Origin: Viola odorata
Lineage: Eukaryota; Streptophyta; Magnoliopsida; Malpighiales; Violaceae
Length of the DNA stretch: 64,000 bases
Assembly: GCA_963691705.1 (NCBI GenBank)
Contig: OY829538.1
Coordinates: forward strand, 30,028,836 to 30,092,835
Reading direction: 5' to 3'
The notes beneath the pieces are model-generated. The model was given only the letters and a program-made list of their open reading frames with translations, was not told the DNA's origin and searched no databases. The position numbers and the translations under genes are program-made. Of this stretch, positions 1 to 9,550 are shown one piece after another. Within the stretch, counting starts at the first letter, position 1. Every line of letters begins with the position of its first letter.

Positions 1-200
1 ATTCATAACAAACCCATACATATATACAAAAAGAGTCAAACCTAATCCCTATCATTTAAGGATCTATGTCTCATTTTCTTTATCCCAAAATAAGTTCTAC
101 CACAAGTTCTTCAAGTACATATTATCATTGCATTACAAAAGTTCTAAAAGCTAACAGTCTAGTGTATATGTGTTGAATCATTTTAGACTAGTCTTCAACA
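1..200 (-). repeat. 3' LTR (partial) of the copia-like element
   Basis: These 200 bp match 937-1136 with a few substitutions and small indels. On the minus strand the LTR begins TGTTGAAGACTAG at position 200 and runs off the window at position 1, so about 110 bp of its end are not visible. Confidence 0.8.
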
Positions 201-210
201 CTCCTCTTTG
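201..210 (-). other. Polypurine tract of the copia-like element
   Basis: On the minus strand this reads CAAAGAGGAG, directly before the 3' LTR. This is the expected place and composition for the plus-strand primer of reverse transcription. Confidence 0.7.
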
Positions 211-610
211 ATGCAAGAACTATGCACTACTCCAAGTTCCTTCCTTAAATTCTTCAAATCTAACTTTCTGCAGCCCTTACCATGTTAGATTTCGGATGAC
301 TGGTGCATGCCTTCTTGCTCTGCAAATTCTGAAAGTTCTACTACAAACACTACTTCATTTAATAATTATAGTACATATACAAACATCTCACATAAAAATT
401 ATAGAGATAAATTTTGTTTCTAGTTCTACGCATGGTAGAACAACATACAGATGAGAGTGGTGAGATCCTCCTCACACGTTTTTACTCTTTGAGTGGTGTG
501 CCACTGTGTATACTCTTCTACTCTCACTCTACCTGTGTGGGAACTCTCGGTTAGTTCCTCACACCTCTGCTCATTCTTTTGTCTCACGGTGGGAACTAAG
601 CATATTGTTC

Positions 611-630
611 CACACACACACACACACACA
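611..630. repeat. CA dinucleotide microsatellite
   Basis: A perfect run of ten CA units inside the internal region of the copia-like element. Shorter CA runs occur near 923-933. Confidence 0.9.
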
Positions 631-812
631 GAGAACACCAACTCATTTGTTTTCTAGCAGGATTTGCTGCCTCCTCTGTGCTTCTATTGCCACTATCACC
701 GTTGTTGTGGCTGTTACAACTGGTTCTGTGGCTGTCGCATCTGTCGCTGCTGCTGTGGCTTCTGTCGCCACTGCCGCTGTTGGTGTGCTTCTACAAGCCC
801 CTTGAGATAAAA

Positions 813-824
813 GCTCCGCTGCCA
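813..824 (-). other. Primer binding site, initiator-Met type
   Basis: On the minus strand TGGCAGCGGAGC lies immediately after the LTR end (CTAACA). It differs at a few positions from the plant initiator-Met PBS TGGTATCAGAGC, so it is recognisable but degenerate. Confidence 0.65.
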
Positions 825-1136
825 TGTTAGAAAATTAGGACAACTGCTGGTGTTGAGAAACACACAACTGCTGGTGTGGTTGAGAGTAAAAGAAGAAGGC
901 ACAAGTTATTGCAGAAAACTCTCACACACACACTTCATTCATAACAAACCCATACATATATACAAAAAGAGTCAACCCTAATCCCCATCCTTTAAGGATC
1001 TATGTCTCATTTTCTTTATCCCAAAATAAGTTCTACCACAAGTTCTTCAAGTACATATTATCATTGTATTACAAAAGTCTTAATAGATAACAGTCTAGTG
1101 CATAGGTGTTGAATTATTTGAGACTAGTTTTCAACA
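825..1136 (-). repeat. 5' LTR of the copia-like element (312 bp)
   Basis: Full LTR bounded by TG and CA on the minus strand, next to the PBS on its internal side. Its outer 200 bp are duplicated at 1-200. Confidence 0.8.
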
Positions 1137-1651
1137 GCTTCTCGCTGCCTCCTCATGACTTGGTGAATAACCTCCTCTAGTTTTTGAACATTCCTCCCTC
1201 GGAGATCGCTCCCAATAGTTGGTTGATAGTTTACGCCTTTTTGGGCCTTTGTGCCCATTTCAACGTCTCCCCTTGCTTTAAACTCTTTTGCTTCCTGTGC
1301 ATGCCCAGGTATCTCCAAGCGGTGGTTAACATTGCCCCTCACTTAATCGAGAATTGGCATAATTGTTTTGTCAAGCTGGAAAGCTCCGTGGACAAATAGA
1401 AGCCTTGCTTCTTCCTCTTGCGATCTTTTGGGCTGAATTGGCCTCGCCGCTTTAAGAATGGTCTCAAGGACGTCGAGTGGACTGAGCCTTCAAGGTCTTC
1501 CTTGTCTGATGCGGAGGTTCAAGGCTACCAAAAATTGACCTCGCTTCCTCATCCCTTTGACGTGCGTAAATTTGTTCGAGGGGCTCTCCTCAACCAATGT
1601 TTCATTTGTAAGGCTTTTTCACTTTCCTTTTGTTTCTTTTACTTGTCGTAT
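1137..1651 (+). pseudogene. PF04195-like 'gypsy-type transposon' gene relic, part 1
   Basis: One reading frame (1184-1399, then 1418-1672 in the same frame) contains IAPNSWLIVYAFLGLC and later GLNWPRRFKNG. These align in order with the antisense Tat proteins at 31448-30740 (QLAPNAYCCVYWFLELC) and 53120-52945 (QITPSSWCGIYTFLRAC), so this is the same plant protein family. Function is unknown; members are usually found inside large Ty3/gypsy elements. In-frame TAG codons at about 1178 and 1397 break it; the first sits where the relatives have an ordinary residue just before the conserved core. A GT donor near 1607 and a TTTTCAG acceptor near 4400 suggest an intron, into which the MULE inserted. 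The 5' end was removed or displaced by the copia-like element at 1136. Confidence 0.55.
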
Positions 1652-1660
1652 TTTCTTAAA
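1652..1660. repeat. Target-site duplication of the MULE, left copy
   Basis: TTTCTTAAA, repeated exactly at 4368-4376. A 9-bp duplication is the hallmark of Mutator-like transposition. Confidence 0.95.
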
Positions 1661-1879
1661 GAGAAATGCTAAATGGGTTGAAGAGGTGGGTTAAACTCTT
1701 GGGTTGAATGATGTAGCGGTTTAAAAAAAAAATACACACATAACGCTCTCCTCAACCCATCGTCGTTCATTCCATTCTCAAAATAGAGACTGCACTCATT
1801 GTCTTTCCTCTCCTCAGTCCTTCATCCAGTGGTGGAGACCTAGTTGCGCCTCCGACAGCTACCGACGACCGGCATCCTT
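1661..1879 (+). repeat. MULE left terminal inverted repeat
   Basis: Matches the reverse complement of 4138-4367. The first 45 bp are identical; two further conserved blocks (about 1747-1783 and 1830-1879) are separated by small indels. Confidence 0.9.
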
Positions 1880-2355
1880 GGTATCAGCACCGGCTTCCTT
1901 TCCTCCTACCCTCACCTCCTCCTCCTCCCTCTTCCATCGACGCCACTCCTGCAAACACATATTTACTCCTCCCTCCAATCGTGCTCCACACCCGAGACTG
2001 CCACCAAACCTAGCTGTCTGAATCCCTATCAGCCTCCTCCCTCCAATACGGTAATAGATCTATTTTTTTTTGAGTGATTTCTTCCAATTTTTCATCCATG
2101 GATTTTGTGTTCCTTTTTGTTCTGTTTAAAGGTTGAATTAGATGGTAATTTTACCCATTCTGACATGGTCTCAAATTAATTACTCATCCTTCAAATTTAT
2201 TTTTCGTATACTGTTGGAATTTTACTTTTTTTGTGTGGATTCTCGTATACTATTGCCTTATGATGTATGAGAGTTTTTTTTTTCAATTTAGGCTCAATTT
2301 ATATGCTGAACTGCTGATGATTTTGGGTTGAGTCTAGGCTCAATTTATATGCCAA

Positions 2356-2677
2356 AATGCTGCTGATTTTGGGTTGAATTTAGACTCAATTTTTATGTCA
2401 AAATGCTGTTTTTTTCGTGTCGAATTCATGCTCATTTTGTTGTCAAAATGTTGCTTGAATCCACGCCGTAATGCTGCTATTTTTTTGTGTGGAATTCATG
2501 TTGTTTTATTGGTTGTAATGCTGCTGATTTTGGGTTGAATTTAGGCTCAATTTTTATGTCGAAATGCTTTTTTTTTTTTGTCAAATTCATGCTCATTTTG
2601 CTGTCGAAATGTTGCTTGAATCCATGTCGTAATGCTGCTATTTTTTCGTGTGGAATTCATGTTGTTTTATTGGTTGT
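2356..2677 (+). repeat. 161-bp tandem duplication in the MULE 5' region
   Basis: Two copies of a unit of about 161 bp, each beginning AATGCTGCTG and containing GATTTTGGGTTGAATTTAG and GGAATTCATGTTG blocks. Partial copies extend on both sides (from about 2290, and to about 2725). The region is T-rich and noncoding, upstream of the transposase start. Confidence 0.75.
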
Positions 2678-2785
2678 AATGCTGCTATTTTTAGTGTCGA
2701 ATTCATGCTCATTTTACGCATGAAATTATTAATACGGAAATTGCAATCTGGAAAGTGAATTTATACTCTTGTTTTGTTACAGGTA

Positions 2786-3903
2786 ATGGAGTCTTTACCA
2801 CAAAATGATGAGCCACAAAGTGATGAGCCTCAAAGTGATGAACCTAATGATGAATTGATTCCGAAGTCAGTTATGGTCTTCAAATCAGAAGAAGAAATTT
2901 ATAATTTTTATCTTGGGTATGCTCGTGAAGTGGGATTCGGTATTAAGAGAAAAAGTGGGAAGAAAGATGAGGATGGGAAGCAAAAGTATTATGTTGTTGT
3001 GTGTAGTAAAGGAGAATCGCATAAATCCAAAGCAAAAGATGATTTTAATCCAATGTCATCAAGAAGAACTAATTATCAGGCTAGAATCAATTGTATTGTT
3101 AATACTGAAGGAGGGTTCACTATTTCACGAGTTAATCTTGAGAATAATCATGCGTTGAGTCCCACAAAATCACGTTTTTTCAGTGTAATAAAAATATTGA
3201 TACGTATGTGAAGAGGAGGCTTGAAACAAATGACCAAGCAGGCATACGTGTGAGTAATAATTTTCATTCTTTGGCTGTGGAAGCAAGGGGTATGAGAACT
3301 TGACCTTTACTGAGAAAGATTGTATAAATTATATTCTTAAAGTAAGACAAATTAGGCTTGGAGATGGAGAAACAACATCACTTAACATGTATTTTGCATG
3401 CATGCAAAAGAGGAATCCTAATTTCTTTTATTTGATTGATATAGATGATGACAGTCGATTAAAAAAATGTATTTTAGGCAAATGCACGATCTATAACAGC
3501 CTATGAAAGTTTTGGTGATGTCATATCATTTGATACAACGTACTTAACTAATAGATATGACATGCCTTTTGCACCATTTGTTGGTGTTAATCATCATGGG
3601 CAGACTATACAATTTGTATATGGTTTACTCTCAAATGAAGAAGCAGATACATATATTTGGTTGTTTAAAGCTTGGTTGATGTGCATGTCAAATGCTCCGA
3701 ATGCAATAATTACTGACCAATGCAGGTCCATTCAGAAAGCTGTCAAATCTATTTTTCCTAATTCCCACCATCGTCTTTGCCTGTGGCATATTATGAAGAA
3801 GTTGCCTGAGAAGCTTGGATCACGACTTGATTACAAGCAAATTAAAAAAGTTCTGAAAAAAGTTGTCTATGAGTCCATTGAGGTTCAAGAATTTAGGGTT
3901 TGA
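2786..3903 (+). pseudogene. FAR1/FRS-type MULE transposase, broken and truncated
   Basis: Begins at an ATG just after a good 3' splice site (TTTGTTACAG), implying a 5' UTR intron. Residues about 30-145 form a FAR1-type DNA-binding domain (FYLGYAREVGFGIKR near its start). Then comes the MULE transposase core: VKRRLETNDQAGIRV, a first catalytic Asp in FDTTY (about 3531), and a second Asp in ITDQCRS (about 3713), followed by the RLCLWHI block. The reading frame changes at homopolymer runs near 3175 and 3460, and a TAG replaces a Trp codon near 3475. Sequence stops matching after YESIEVQEF, so the third acidic residue and the C-terminal SWIM zinc finger of the family are missing. This copy cannot encode active transposase. 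Confidence 0.85.
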
Positions 3904-4094
3904 ATCTAGGGTTTTCGATTTTGGAGAAGCGACAACTTCAAGCGGCGGGAGAGTGAGGAACGATGATGACGGCGGCGAGCTTAAACTGGTCTAGGGTAAT
4001 GAACGACGGTGGGGTAACGTCAAGAGAGTGGACGACGAGGGCGGACAACGGTCATGGTGACGGGGCCTTGAATCTAGGGTTTTCGATTTTGGAG
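3900..4094 (+). repeat. 27-bp direct repeat flanking a 141-bp segment
   Basis: The 27 bp at 3900-3926, starting TTGAATCTAGGG, recur at 4068-4094. The first copy is exactly where similarity to transposase ends, so the repeat may mark the internal deletion junction. Confidence 0.8.
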
Positions 4095-4137
4095 GAAGGA
4101 GAGAAACAGAGTGGAATCGTGGATTTTGGTCCTGTCG

Positions 4138-4367
4138 CAAGGATGCCGATCGTCGATGGTTGTCGGAGGCGCAGCTAGGTTTCCACAATTGGAGGGAGGA
4201 TTGAGAAGAAAAAATGTGTGCGCGTTTGCTAAATGGAATGAACGACCATGGGTTGAGGAGGAAAGGAAGAGATGTGTGCGGTAACTTTTTTTTTTAAAAT
4301 CTTAAATATTGAATGATGTGGCAACCCAAGAGTTTAACCCACCTCTTCAACCCATTTAGCATTTCTC
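4138..4367 (-). repeat. MULE right terminal inverted repeat
   Basis: Reverse complement of the left terminus, ending GCATTTCTC at 4367 and followed by the second 9-bp TTTCTTAAA duplication (4368-4376). Confidence 0.9.
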
Positions 4368-4376
4368 TTTCTTAAA

Positions 4377-5473
4377 TCTTTTTATTTTGTTGTTTTCAGT
4401 TGAATAAGCTAGTGATGCCCTAAGCAAGGGATGGCGGAGTGTCGAGGTTGTTGGCGGCGAGGGTGTTTCCTCCCCTAGGTCATCTGCTCCAAAGTGAGTG
4501 AAGACGGAGTCATAAGACACTGATCTTGAGGTGATTTCGCCCTTCTCTCACCGCGTCACTTCGAAGGCTAGGAAGCCTCGCGCTCCCAAGAAGGATCCAG
4601 TTGCCAAGGCACTGGATCCTCCTACTTTAATTGTTGGTCCTGCCTCGCCGGCTACGAAAATTCCTTTAGTGAAGGCGAGCGATCCCTCCTCTAATGATCC
4701 TGTGGCGTCTTCCGCCCGCGAGGTATCTGAGCCTGAGACGCCACTTCCTTCTTCTTCTTGCGTGGGTATTACTCCTCTCGCTGAGGTTGTTTCCCATTCC
4801 ACTCCTCTTGCCGGCGAGGTGGAAGTGCTGGGTGAGAAAACCGTTCCCGCCGCGCCTAAACTCGCTTCTTCCTCCCAACGATCCAAGAAGCAAGTTGATA
4901 AGAATGCTTTCTATATTTTGAATAAAAGGTATTTTATTCCTTGATGTTATTCTAGTAGTAGTAGTGACTCCAGTGCAGATTCTTTATCTGCAGAGATCAG
5001 CGAGTGCGCTGAGAAAGTTCAGAGGCGTACTTCCTCGCCCAGCAAAATCCTCTCCTATGTCACCCTTCGTCGCATGCAGCTTGCTGGCTTGAGAATCGCT
5101 TCCTCCCCGACTATCGTTGCGCCTTCTCTTACTATTGCTTCGGTGCCTTCTCTTATTCCATTTTCCACAGCGTGTTCTACGCACTCTTCCCTAACGGGTC
5201 CTGTCGCTGAGACTCCCATTCATGGCGTGGTTGATCTAGCTCCGGTCGCTCCTTCTGTTGAGCCTTCACTATGTGAGAAATTTGGCAACCTGAAGATGAG
5301 TGTTGCCTCGCTTCCTATACTCCGAGTAAGCGACGAAGAGCTAGCTCAGTGTCAGCAAGGGTGGCCAAAGCGATTCATGACATTTTCTCTCGTCCTTCCG
5401 CTTCTCTTCCTTCCCGCTCTGCTCCTTTGCCTGAGCTTCATCTACTCCATTCCTCTCCTCCAAAGTTTTTTCC
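4377..5473 (+). pseudogene. PF04195-like gene relic, part 2 (Pro/Ser-rich region)
   Basis: After an acceptor-like TTTTCAG (about 4400) the sequence encodes low-complexity segments rich in Pro, Ser, Ala and Lys (4531-4944 and 5074-5400 plus), for instance KARKPRAPKKDP. A Pro/Ser-rich linker follows the conserved core in the Tat antisense ORFs at 30.7-30.3 kb and 33.5-32.8 kb, so this fits as the downstream part of the relic at 1137-1651. Frames are broken by stops near 4942 and elsewhere. I see no catalytic motif. The right boundary is uncertain; from about 5474 the sequence changes character. Confidence 0.4.
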
Positions 5474-6188
5474 AAGGGCATATTACAACAAGAATTTTCT
5501 TGCTGACCATTCCTCTTAGTGATGCGGTTCTAGCCCCATCGCACGCCACAAGCACCCGCACCATGCAGCTAGGGCCAATCGGGCGAGGACTTCGAGCCAA
5601 GGTTGCTACAAAGCACCAAGAGAGGTTACAACAACCTCTGGAAGTGGAGACAGGGCCAGAGGTTGGACAATTCGAGCCATAGGGCGAGGGACGCCCATAT
5701 TGCATGCTAGCGCACCAACGGATGCACCATGAATGTCCAACCGAGCCATTTCATGGAAGGGAAGCTTCGACCAGGGCTTTAACACTTTTGAGGGTATAGT
5801 TACAAAGTATCTATTACTTGCTGCAATAAGGAACGTGTAATATGATATCTCCAATATAGGAGATGTATCGTGACCATATCTTTAGGCTATTGGGATAAGA
5901 TGTATGAAATTCTGTAACCAGTTCTTTATAATTATACTTATCTTAAAGCTAAAGTAGTATGATAACAAGGTGCGAGGCCAGAGCACAATGATTCTTGTCA
6001 AAGCTATTTGATAGATTGGAAAGTACACGGCTACAGTTTGGTTTCCTTTTGTTTTAGTAATGAAACCAAATTGGATCTAAACCAAGTTCCTCACATGTTC
6101 AACTGCATTTTGTATTTGGCCGTCTCTGAAATTTCTTGTCTTATTTACTCTAACATCTAATCATTTGACTTGTGGATTATAATTGCAG
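5474..6188. other. Unclassified stretch, then presumed GARP intron
   Basis: 5474-5800 has a short broken frame (GPIGRGLRAKVATKHQERLQ) that could be a worn retroelement polyprotein end, but I cannot place it. 5800-6188 is AT-rich and ends in a good branch/acceptor region before the GARP exon at 6189. The exon encoding the first half of the GARP DNA-binding domain is not found here. Confidence 0.4.
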
Positions 6189-6265
6189 AAGCTACGCCAA
6201 GTGCTGTTTTGCGCCTTATGAATGTCAAGGGCTTAACAGTTGGCCATGTGAAGAGCCACCTGCAG
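6189..6265 (+). other. GARP exon (DNA-binding helix, SHLQ motif)
   Basis: A 77-bp exon with consensus acceptor (AATTGCAG) and donor (CAG/GTCGAT). It ends exactly at SHLQ, the usual intron position in GARP genes. Confidence 0.85.
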
Positions 6266-6451
6266 GTCGATATCAATTGCTAAACATGAATTTAGCACTT
6301 CAGCATTATGTCCTATTTTGGATTGTTAACTGTATTGTCTGAAGTGAAAGACGTTGATTTTGTTGTTACTAACTTGTTTTATGAGTAACTTATTGCAGAA
6401 GTACAGACTAGGAAACTACGCATCGGCAGACTGCTTGAAGATACATAAAAG

Positions 6452-7049
6452 CAGAGGCGGAGCCTCGTTAGGACCAGAGGGGGCTACAACCCCCCCCCCC
6501 CCCCCCAAACTTTTCAAATTGCTTACTTTAGCCCTTGCGTCTATGCCTCAGCCCAATACCCCCCCAAACTTTTACACTTTTCAAAAAAACCCACTCTGTT
6601 CTCAATTTATCATAGCTTATTTACTTTTTTATTTTTCTAAATTGAAAAATTTAATACGTTTAATCAATTCTTAATTTACTTTCACAACAATTAAAACAAT
6701 AATCAATTACTTTGATATATTTCTAATAATTTTACTAATTATATCCAATCACGTATATTGTATGATTGGATATAATATTGTATGAATTCTAATATATAAT
6801 TAATTTTTTTCTTTATTGTCTTCTTATTTATCTTTTTGTTAAATTTATCTAAATATTTGTTATTTAGTAACGGATACAAATACTTTTAATCATTTTTTCA
6901 ATTTTTTACTTAGTTCATTTGCATTTCCTTTAAAATACTCAAAAAAAAAATCGGGGCCGCTGCCTCCGAACCCCCGCACTTCTTAAGTACAAATTCTCAA
7001 TCTGTCACTAATCTCGCCCCCTAAACATCGAGGCCAGGTTCCGCCACTG
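6452..7049. mobile_element. hAT-like MITE, 598 bp
   Basis: Ends are imperfect inverted repeats, CAGAGGCGGAGCCTCG at left and the reverse complement of CAGTGGCGGAACCTGG at right, the common plant hAT-type terminus. Flanking 8-mers CATAAAAG (6444-6451) and TATAAAAA (7050-7057) agree at 6 of 8 positions, compatible with an aged 8-bp target duplication. The inside is noncoding, with a run of 17 C at 6490-6506 and AT-rich filler. It inserted 1-2 codons before the splice donor of the GARP exon that starts at 6399. Confidence 0.75.
6490..6506. repeat. Poly-C run (17 bp)
   Basis: Uninterrupted run of 17 C residues near the left end of the hAT-like MITE. Confidence 0.95.
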
Positions 7050-7856
7050 TATAAAAAGGGTGAGCATTTAAATACCCAGTTGAAAATTTGTGAAGGAACT
7101 TTCTTAAATTAGATGTAATCATTAGCCAGGTGGACTTTACTGCTTAACTTACTGTATTACCGACAAGGACAGATATTGATGACAAGAAATGTTTTAAGAA
7201 GAACTGGAAACGTAGTAGAACTCATCCATATAAGGTAAGTGCAGAAAATGGTATACTAATCATGCGGAATAGCTAAATAATAGAAATATCCAATGCCTGC
7301 TATGCTTCAATAGGAAGGCAAAGTGCAGGACTAGGATCCTATAGGTAGGTGATACGATCCTAGTTGCGTAGGATGCGTAACGAATAATTCCCGATCTAGT
7401 TCTAGGCTTGGATTTCGATGCGGAAGAATGATAACTCAATACGACTGTTTAACCCTGCTAATATCTGTGTATTAGCCAACCTAAACTTATCGAATGAGGT
7501 TCTTGAAACGATCTCTAACCCTGCTAATATCCTATATTAGCCAAACTAGAGCTACGATTCAATGGGGTGGATGTTCGGGTTTTACTTGCTATCCTAATCG
7601 AGTATCCGGACTCAATGAGGGACAAGGTTCGCGAAGAACAATTGAGAAAAATCTCTGATTTTTATTTCAAGATAACGTAAAGAAAATAATGAAGAAGGTG
7701 GCTCCTTTAAAAAGGAGAAACCCTAAATCCTTACAATGGGAAACCTTCCCTTAATAGAACTCCTAATTAATTAATTAAAATAAATTCAGACTAATTTAAT
7801 TAATTAATAAAAATAGCTAAATAAATAATGGAAGGTCCGAATTTGCAGTCACTAGA

Positions 7857-7896
7857 GTCGTTGACGCTAAGGTACAGAGTCATTAGCGTCAACGAC
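7857..7896. repeat. Perfect 14-bp inverted repeat in the LTR
   Basis: Arms GTCGTTGACGCTAA (7857-7870) and its exact complement (7883-7896) are separated by a 12-bp loop. The matching position in the 5' LTR (about 13909-13948) keeps both arms. Confidence 0.9.
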
Positions 7897-7938
7897 GCCA
7901 ACCTCTGTCTAAGAGAGCCCTTCAAAACAGTCACTAGA

Positions 7939-7968
7939 GTCGTTGACACTAAGCTTAGAGTCAATGAC
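7939..7968. repeat. Second LTR palindrome centred on AAGCTT
   Basis: A 30-bp imperfect palindrome that restarts with the same GTCGTTGAC arm as the hairpin at 7857, so the two look like diverged copies of one inverted unit. Confidence 0.8.
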
Positions 7969-7984
7969 GCTAACCACTGTTTCT

Positions 7985-9550
7985 TCAAGATTTGCTCTGG
8001 CTTTCGACGACAAGACAACTCACTAGACGTGGGTTCTTCTCGCGCAACACAGCTTCCTCGATGAGTGTCTCACACTGTAACTCCTTGTAGATAAGCTGAG
8101 AGAGCCTCGCTTGCAACTCCTTGCTCCTCGCTCGAGTCATTGGTCCATTCGGTGGTAAAGGCAGGCCTGGATTCGTATCATTCCCTCCCCCTTGGAAAGG
8201 ATTCGCCCTCGAATCCGGACCAGCATCAGCCGCAACATCAGCATCCTCAGCATCATCGCCTACATCAAACAACGTTAAGTCAGAAACGTTGAAAGTGGCA
8301 CTCACGGTACTATACTCACCTGGCAAGTCAAGTTTGTAGGCATTGTTGTTGATCTTCTCGATGATCTGGAATGGACCGTCGCCCCTATTAGACATCTTGC
8401 CACGGCGTTGGGCTGGAAACCGTTCCCGGCGTAAGTGGAGCCACACCCAATCACCAACATTGAAGGAGGCGGTCTTCCTTCCGTCATTCCTCTTGTTTGC
8501 CAACTTCTCATTCATTCGCTCAATATTTTGTTTCGCCTTCTCGTGTAGCTTCTTCACTACTTCTGCCTTCTTTTCTCCATCTAAGCTAGACACATCACTT
8601 AAAGGTAAAGGAATCAAATCCAATGGTGTCATAGGATTAAAACCATACACGAGTTCAAATGGTGAATAATGAGTAGTAGAATGAATAGCACGGTTGTAAG
8701 CAAATTCAATAAATGGTAGGCACTCTACCCATGTGGACACATGCTTACGGACCAATGTACGCAATAGAGAACCCAAGGTTCGGTTCACTACCTCTGTTTG
8801 ACCGTCAGTTTGTGGATGATAAGAAGTAGAATAAAGCAATTTTGTACCAAGTCTCTTCCACAAAACACGCCAAAAATGACTTAGAAATTTACTATCCCTA
8901 TCACTGACAATAGATAATGGTATACCATGCAAACGCACAACTTCTTTAAAGAACAAATCAGCAATAGTAGTAGCATCATGAGTAGTAGCACATGGAATAA
9001 AATGGGCCATCTTAGAAAATCTATCCACGACTACAAAAATACTATCCTTCCCATGCCTAGATTTAGGTAATCCTACAACAAAGTCCATGGACAGATCGGT
9101 CCAAGGATGGGAAGGGACAGGTAATGGCATGTATTCGCCATGACTGGCCACTTTAGATTTGGCCTTTCGGCACACTAAACATCTAGCAACTAAGCGGACC
9201 ACGTCGCGTTTCATATGGGGCCAATAAAAGTGGTCTTTAAGCACATCAAGAGTCTTGGTCACACCAAAGTGACCCATCAAACCACCACAATGTGACTCTT
9301 GCACAAACAATTCTCGTAATAAGTAACCCTCATGTCTATAAAATTCAGATTCGGCTCTAGTCATGCATGTATTATATATGTCACCGAAATCAACATCAGC
9401 AGGGTACAGTTCAATAATGTGTGCAAACCCAAGCAACTTAGCACTAAGAGAAGAAAGAAGTACATACCTCCGTGATAGTGCATCAGCCACTACATTTTCC
9501 TTACCTTGCTTGTATTGGATATGATATGGGAAGGGCTCGATGAATTCCAT
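7985..9550 (-). CDS. CRM-like pol 3' part: RNase H end and integrase
   Basis: The frame opens in the tail of RNase H (KENVVADALSRR near residue 20). An HHCC zinc-binding region follows (GHFGVTKT, then CLVCRKAK), then the integrase core with Asp in MDFVVGLP, Asp in VSDRDSKF and Glu in DGQTEVVN, so the DDE triad is intact. A GPF/Y-type module follows (GDGPFQIIEKINNNAYKLDL). The C-terminus is acidic then GPMTRARSKELQARL. The stop lies inside the LTR, so about 65 codons are shared with the LTR; CRM-type elements are known for this arrangement. Integrase would insert the cDNA into the host genome. It is separated from upstream pol by stops and a frameshift near 9700-9560. Confidence 0.9.
   Translation of the reverse strand: MEFIEPFPYHIQYKQGKENVVADALSRRYVLLSSLSAKLLGFAHIIELYPADVDFGDIYNTCMTRAESEFYRHEGYLLRELFVQESHCGGLMGHFGVTKTLDVLKDHFYWPHMKRDVVRLVARCLVCRKAKSKVASHGEYMPLPVPSHPWTDLSMDFVVGLPKSRHGKDSIFVVVDRFSKMAHFIPCATTHDATTIADLFFKEVVRLHGIPLSIVSDRDSKFLSHFWRVLWKRLGTKLLYSTSYHPQTDGQTEVVNRTLGSLLRTLVRKHVSTWVECLPFIEFAYNRAIHSTTHYSPFELVYGFNPMTPLDLIPLPLSDVSSLDGEKKAEVVKKLHEKAKQNIERMNEKLANKRNDGRKTASFNVGDWVWLHLRRERFPAQRRGKMSNRGDGPFQIIEKINNNAYKLDLPGEYSTVSATFNVSDLTLFDVGDDAEDADVAADAGPDSRANPFQGGGNDTNPGLPLPPNGPMTRARSKELQARLSQLIYKELQCETLIEEAVLREKNPRLVSCLVVESQSKS
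8181..8194 (-). other. Polypurine tract of the CRM-like element
   Basis: On the minus strand an A/G-only tract (AAGGGGGAGGGAA) directly precedes the 3' LTR. It overlaps the integrase coding frame. Confidence 0.85.

Larger units (their letters stand above)
1..1136 (-). mobile_element. Non-autonomous copia-like LTR retrotransposon, cut by the window start
   Basis: Positions 1-200 and 937-1136 are near-identical direct repeats that both end in TTCAACA on the plus strand. Read on the minus strand, the right copy (825-1136) runs TGTTGA...CTAACA and is followed at once by a site resembling the initiator-Met primer binding site. The left copy is preceded by a purine tract. The internal region is only 614 bp between PPT and PBS and encodes no protease, reverse transcriptase or integrase, so the element depended on enzymes from elsewhere. 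The only internal ORF (825-643, minus) starts inside the PBS and is a low-complexity Ala/Thr/Val-rich stretch, probably not a real protein. The element lies at 1136/1137 inside a PF04195-like reading frame. The left end and the target duplication are outside the window. The copia assignment rests on LTR termini and PBS type and is an inference. Confidence 0.75.
1661..4367 (+). mobile_element. Mutator-like element (MULE), 2707 bp
   Basis: The ends are long inverted repeats starting GAGAAATGCTAAATGGG, about 219 bp on the left (1661-1879) and 230 bp on the right (4138-4367). The outer 45 bp are identical and the inner parts diverged. A perfect 9-bp target duplication flanks it. Between the ends are a UTR with tandem repeats, a broken FAR1-type transposase gene truncated at its C-terminal side, and a GC-richer right arm. 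The exact target duplication points to a fairly recent insertion, but the transposase could not have been made by this copy in its present form, so mobilisation in trans is likely. It lies within the presumed intron of the PF04195-like relic. Confidence 0.95.
7350..8180 (-). repeat. 3' LTR of the CRM-like element (831 bp)
   Basis: Direct repeat of 13400-14232. Carries two palindromic segments (7857-7896 and 7939-7968) and the C-terminal end of the integrase frame (stop at 7985-7987). Confidence 0.95.

Noticed and set aside
1661..4367. FAR1-domain gene considered as a host FAR1/FHY3-type transcription factor
   Set aside because: It is enclosed by MULE terminal repeats and a 9-bp target duplication, so it is element-borne.
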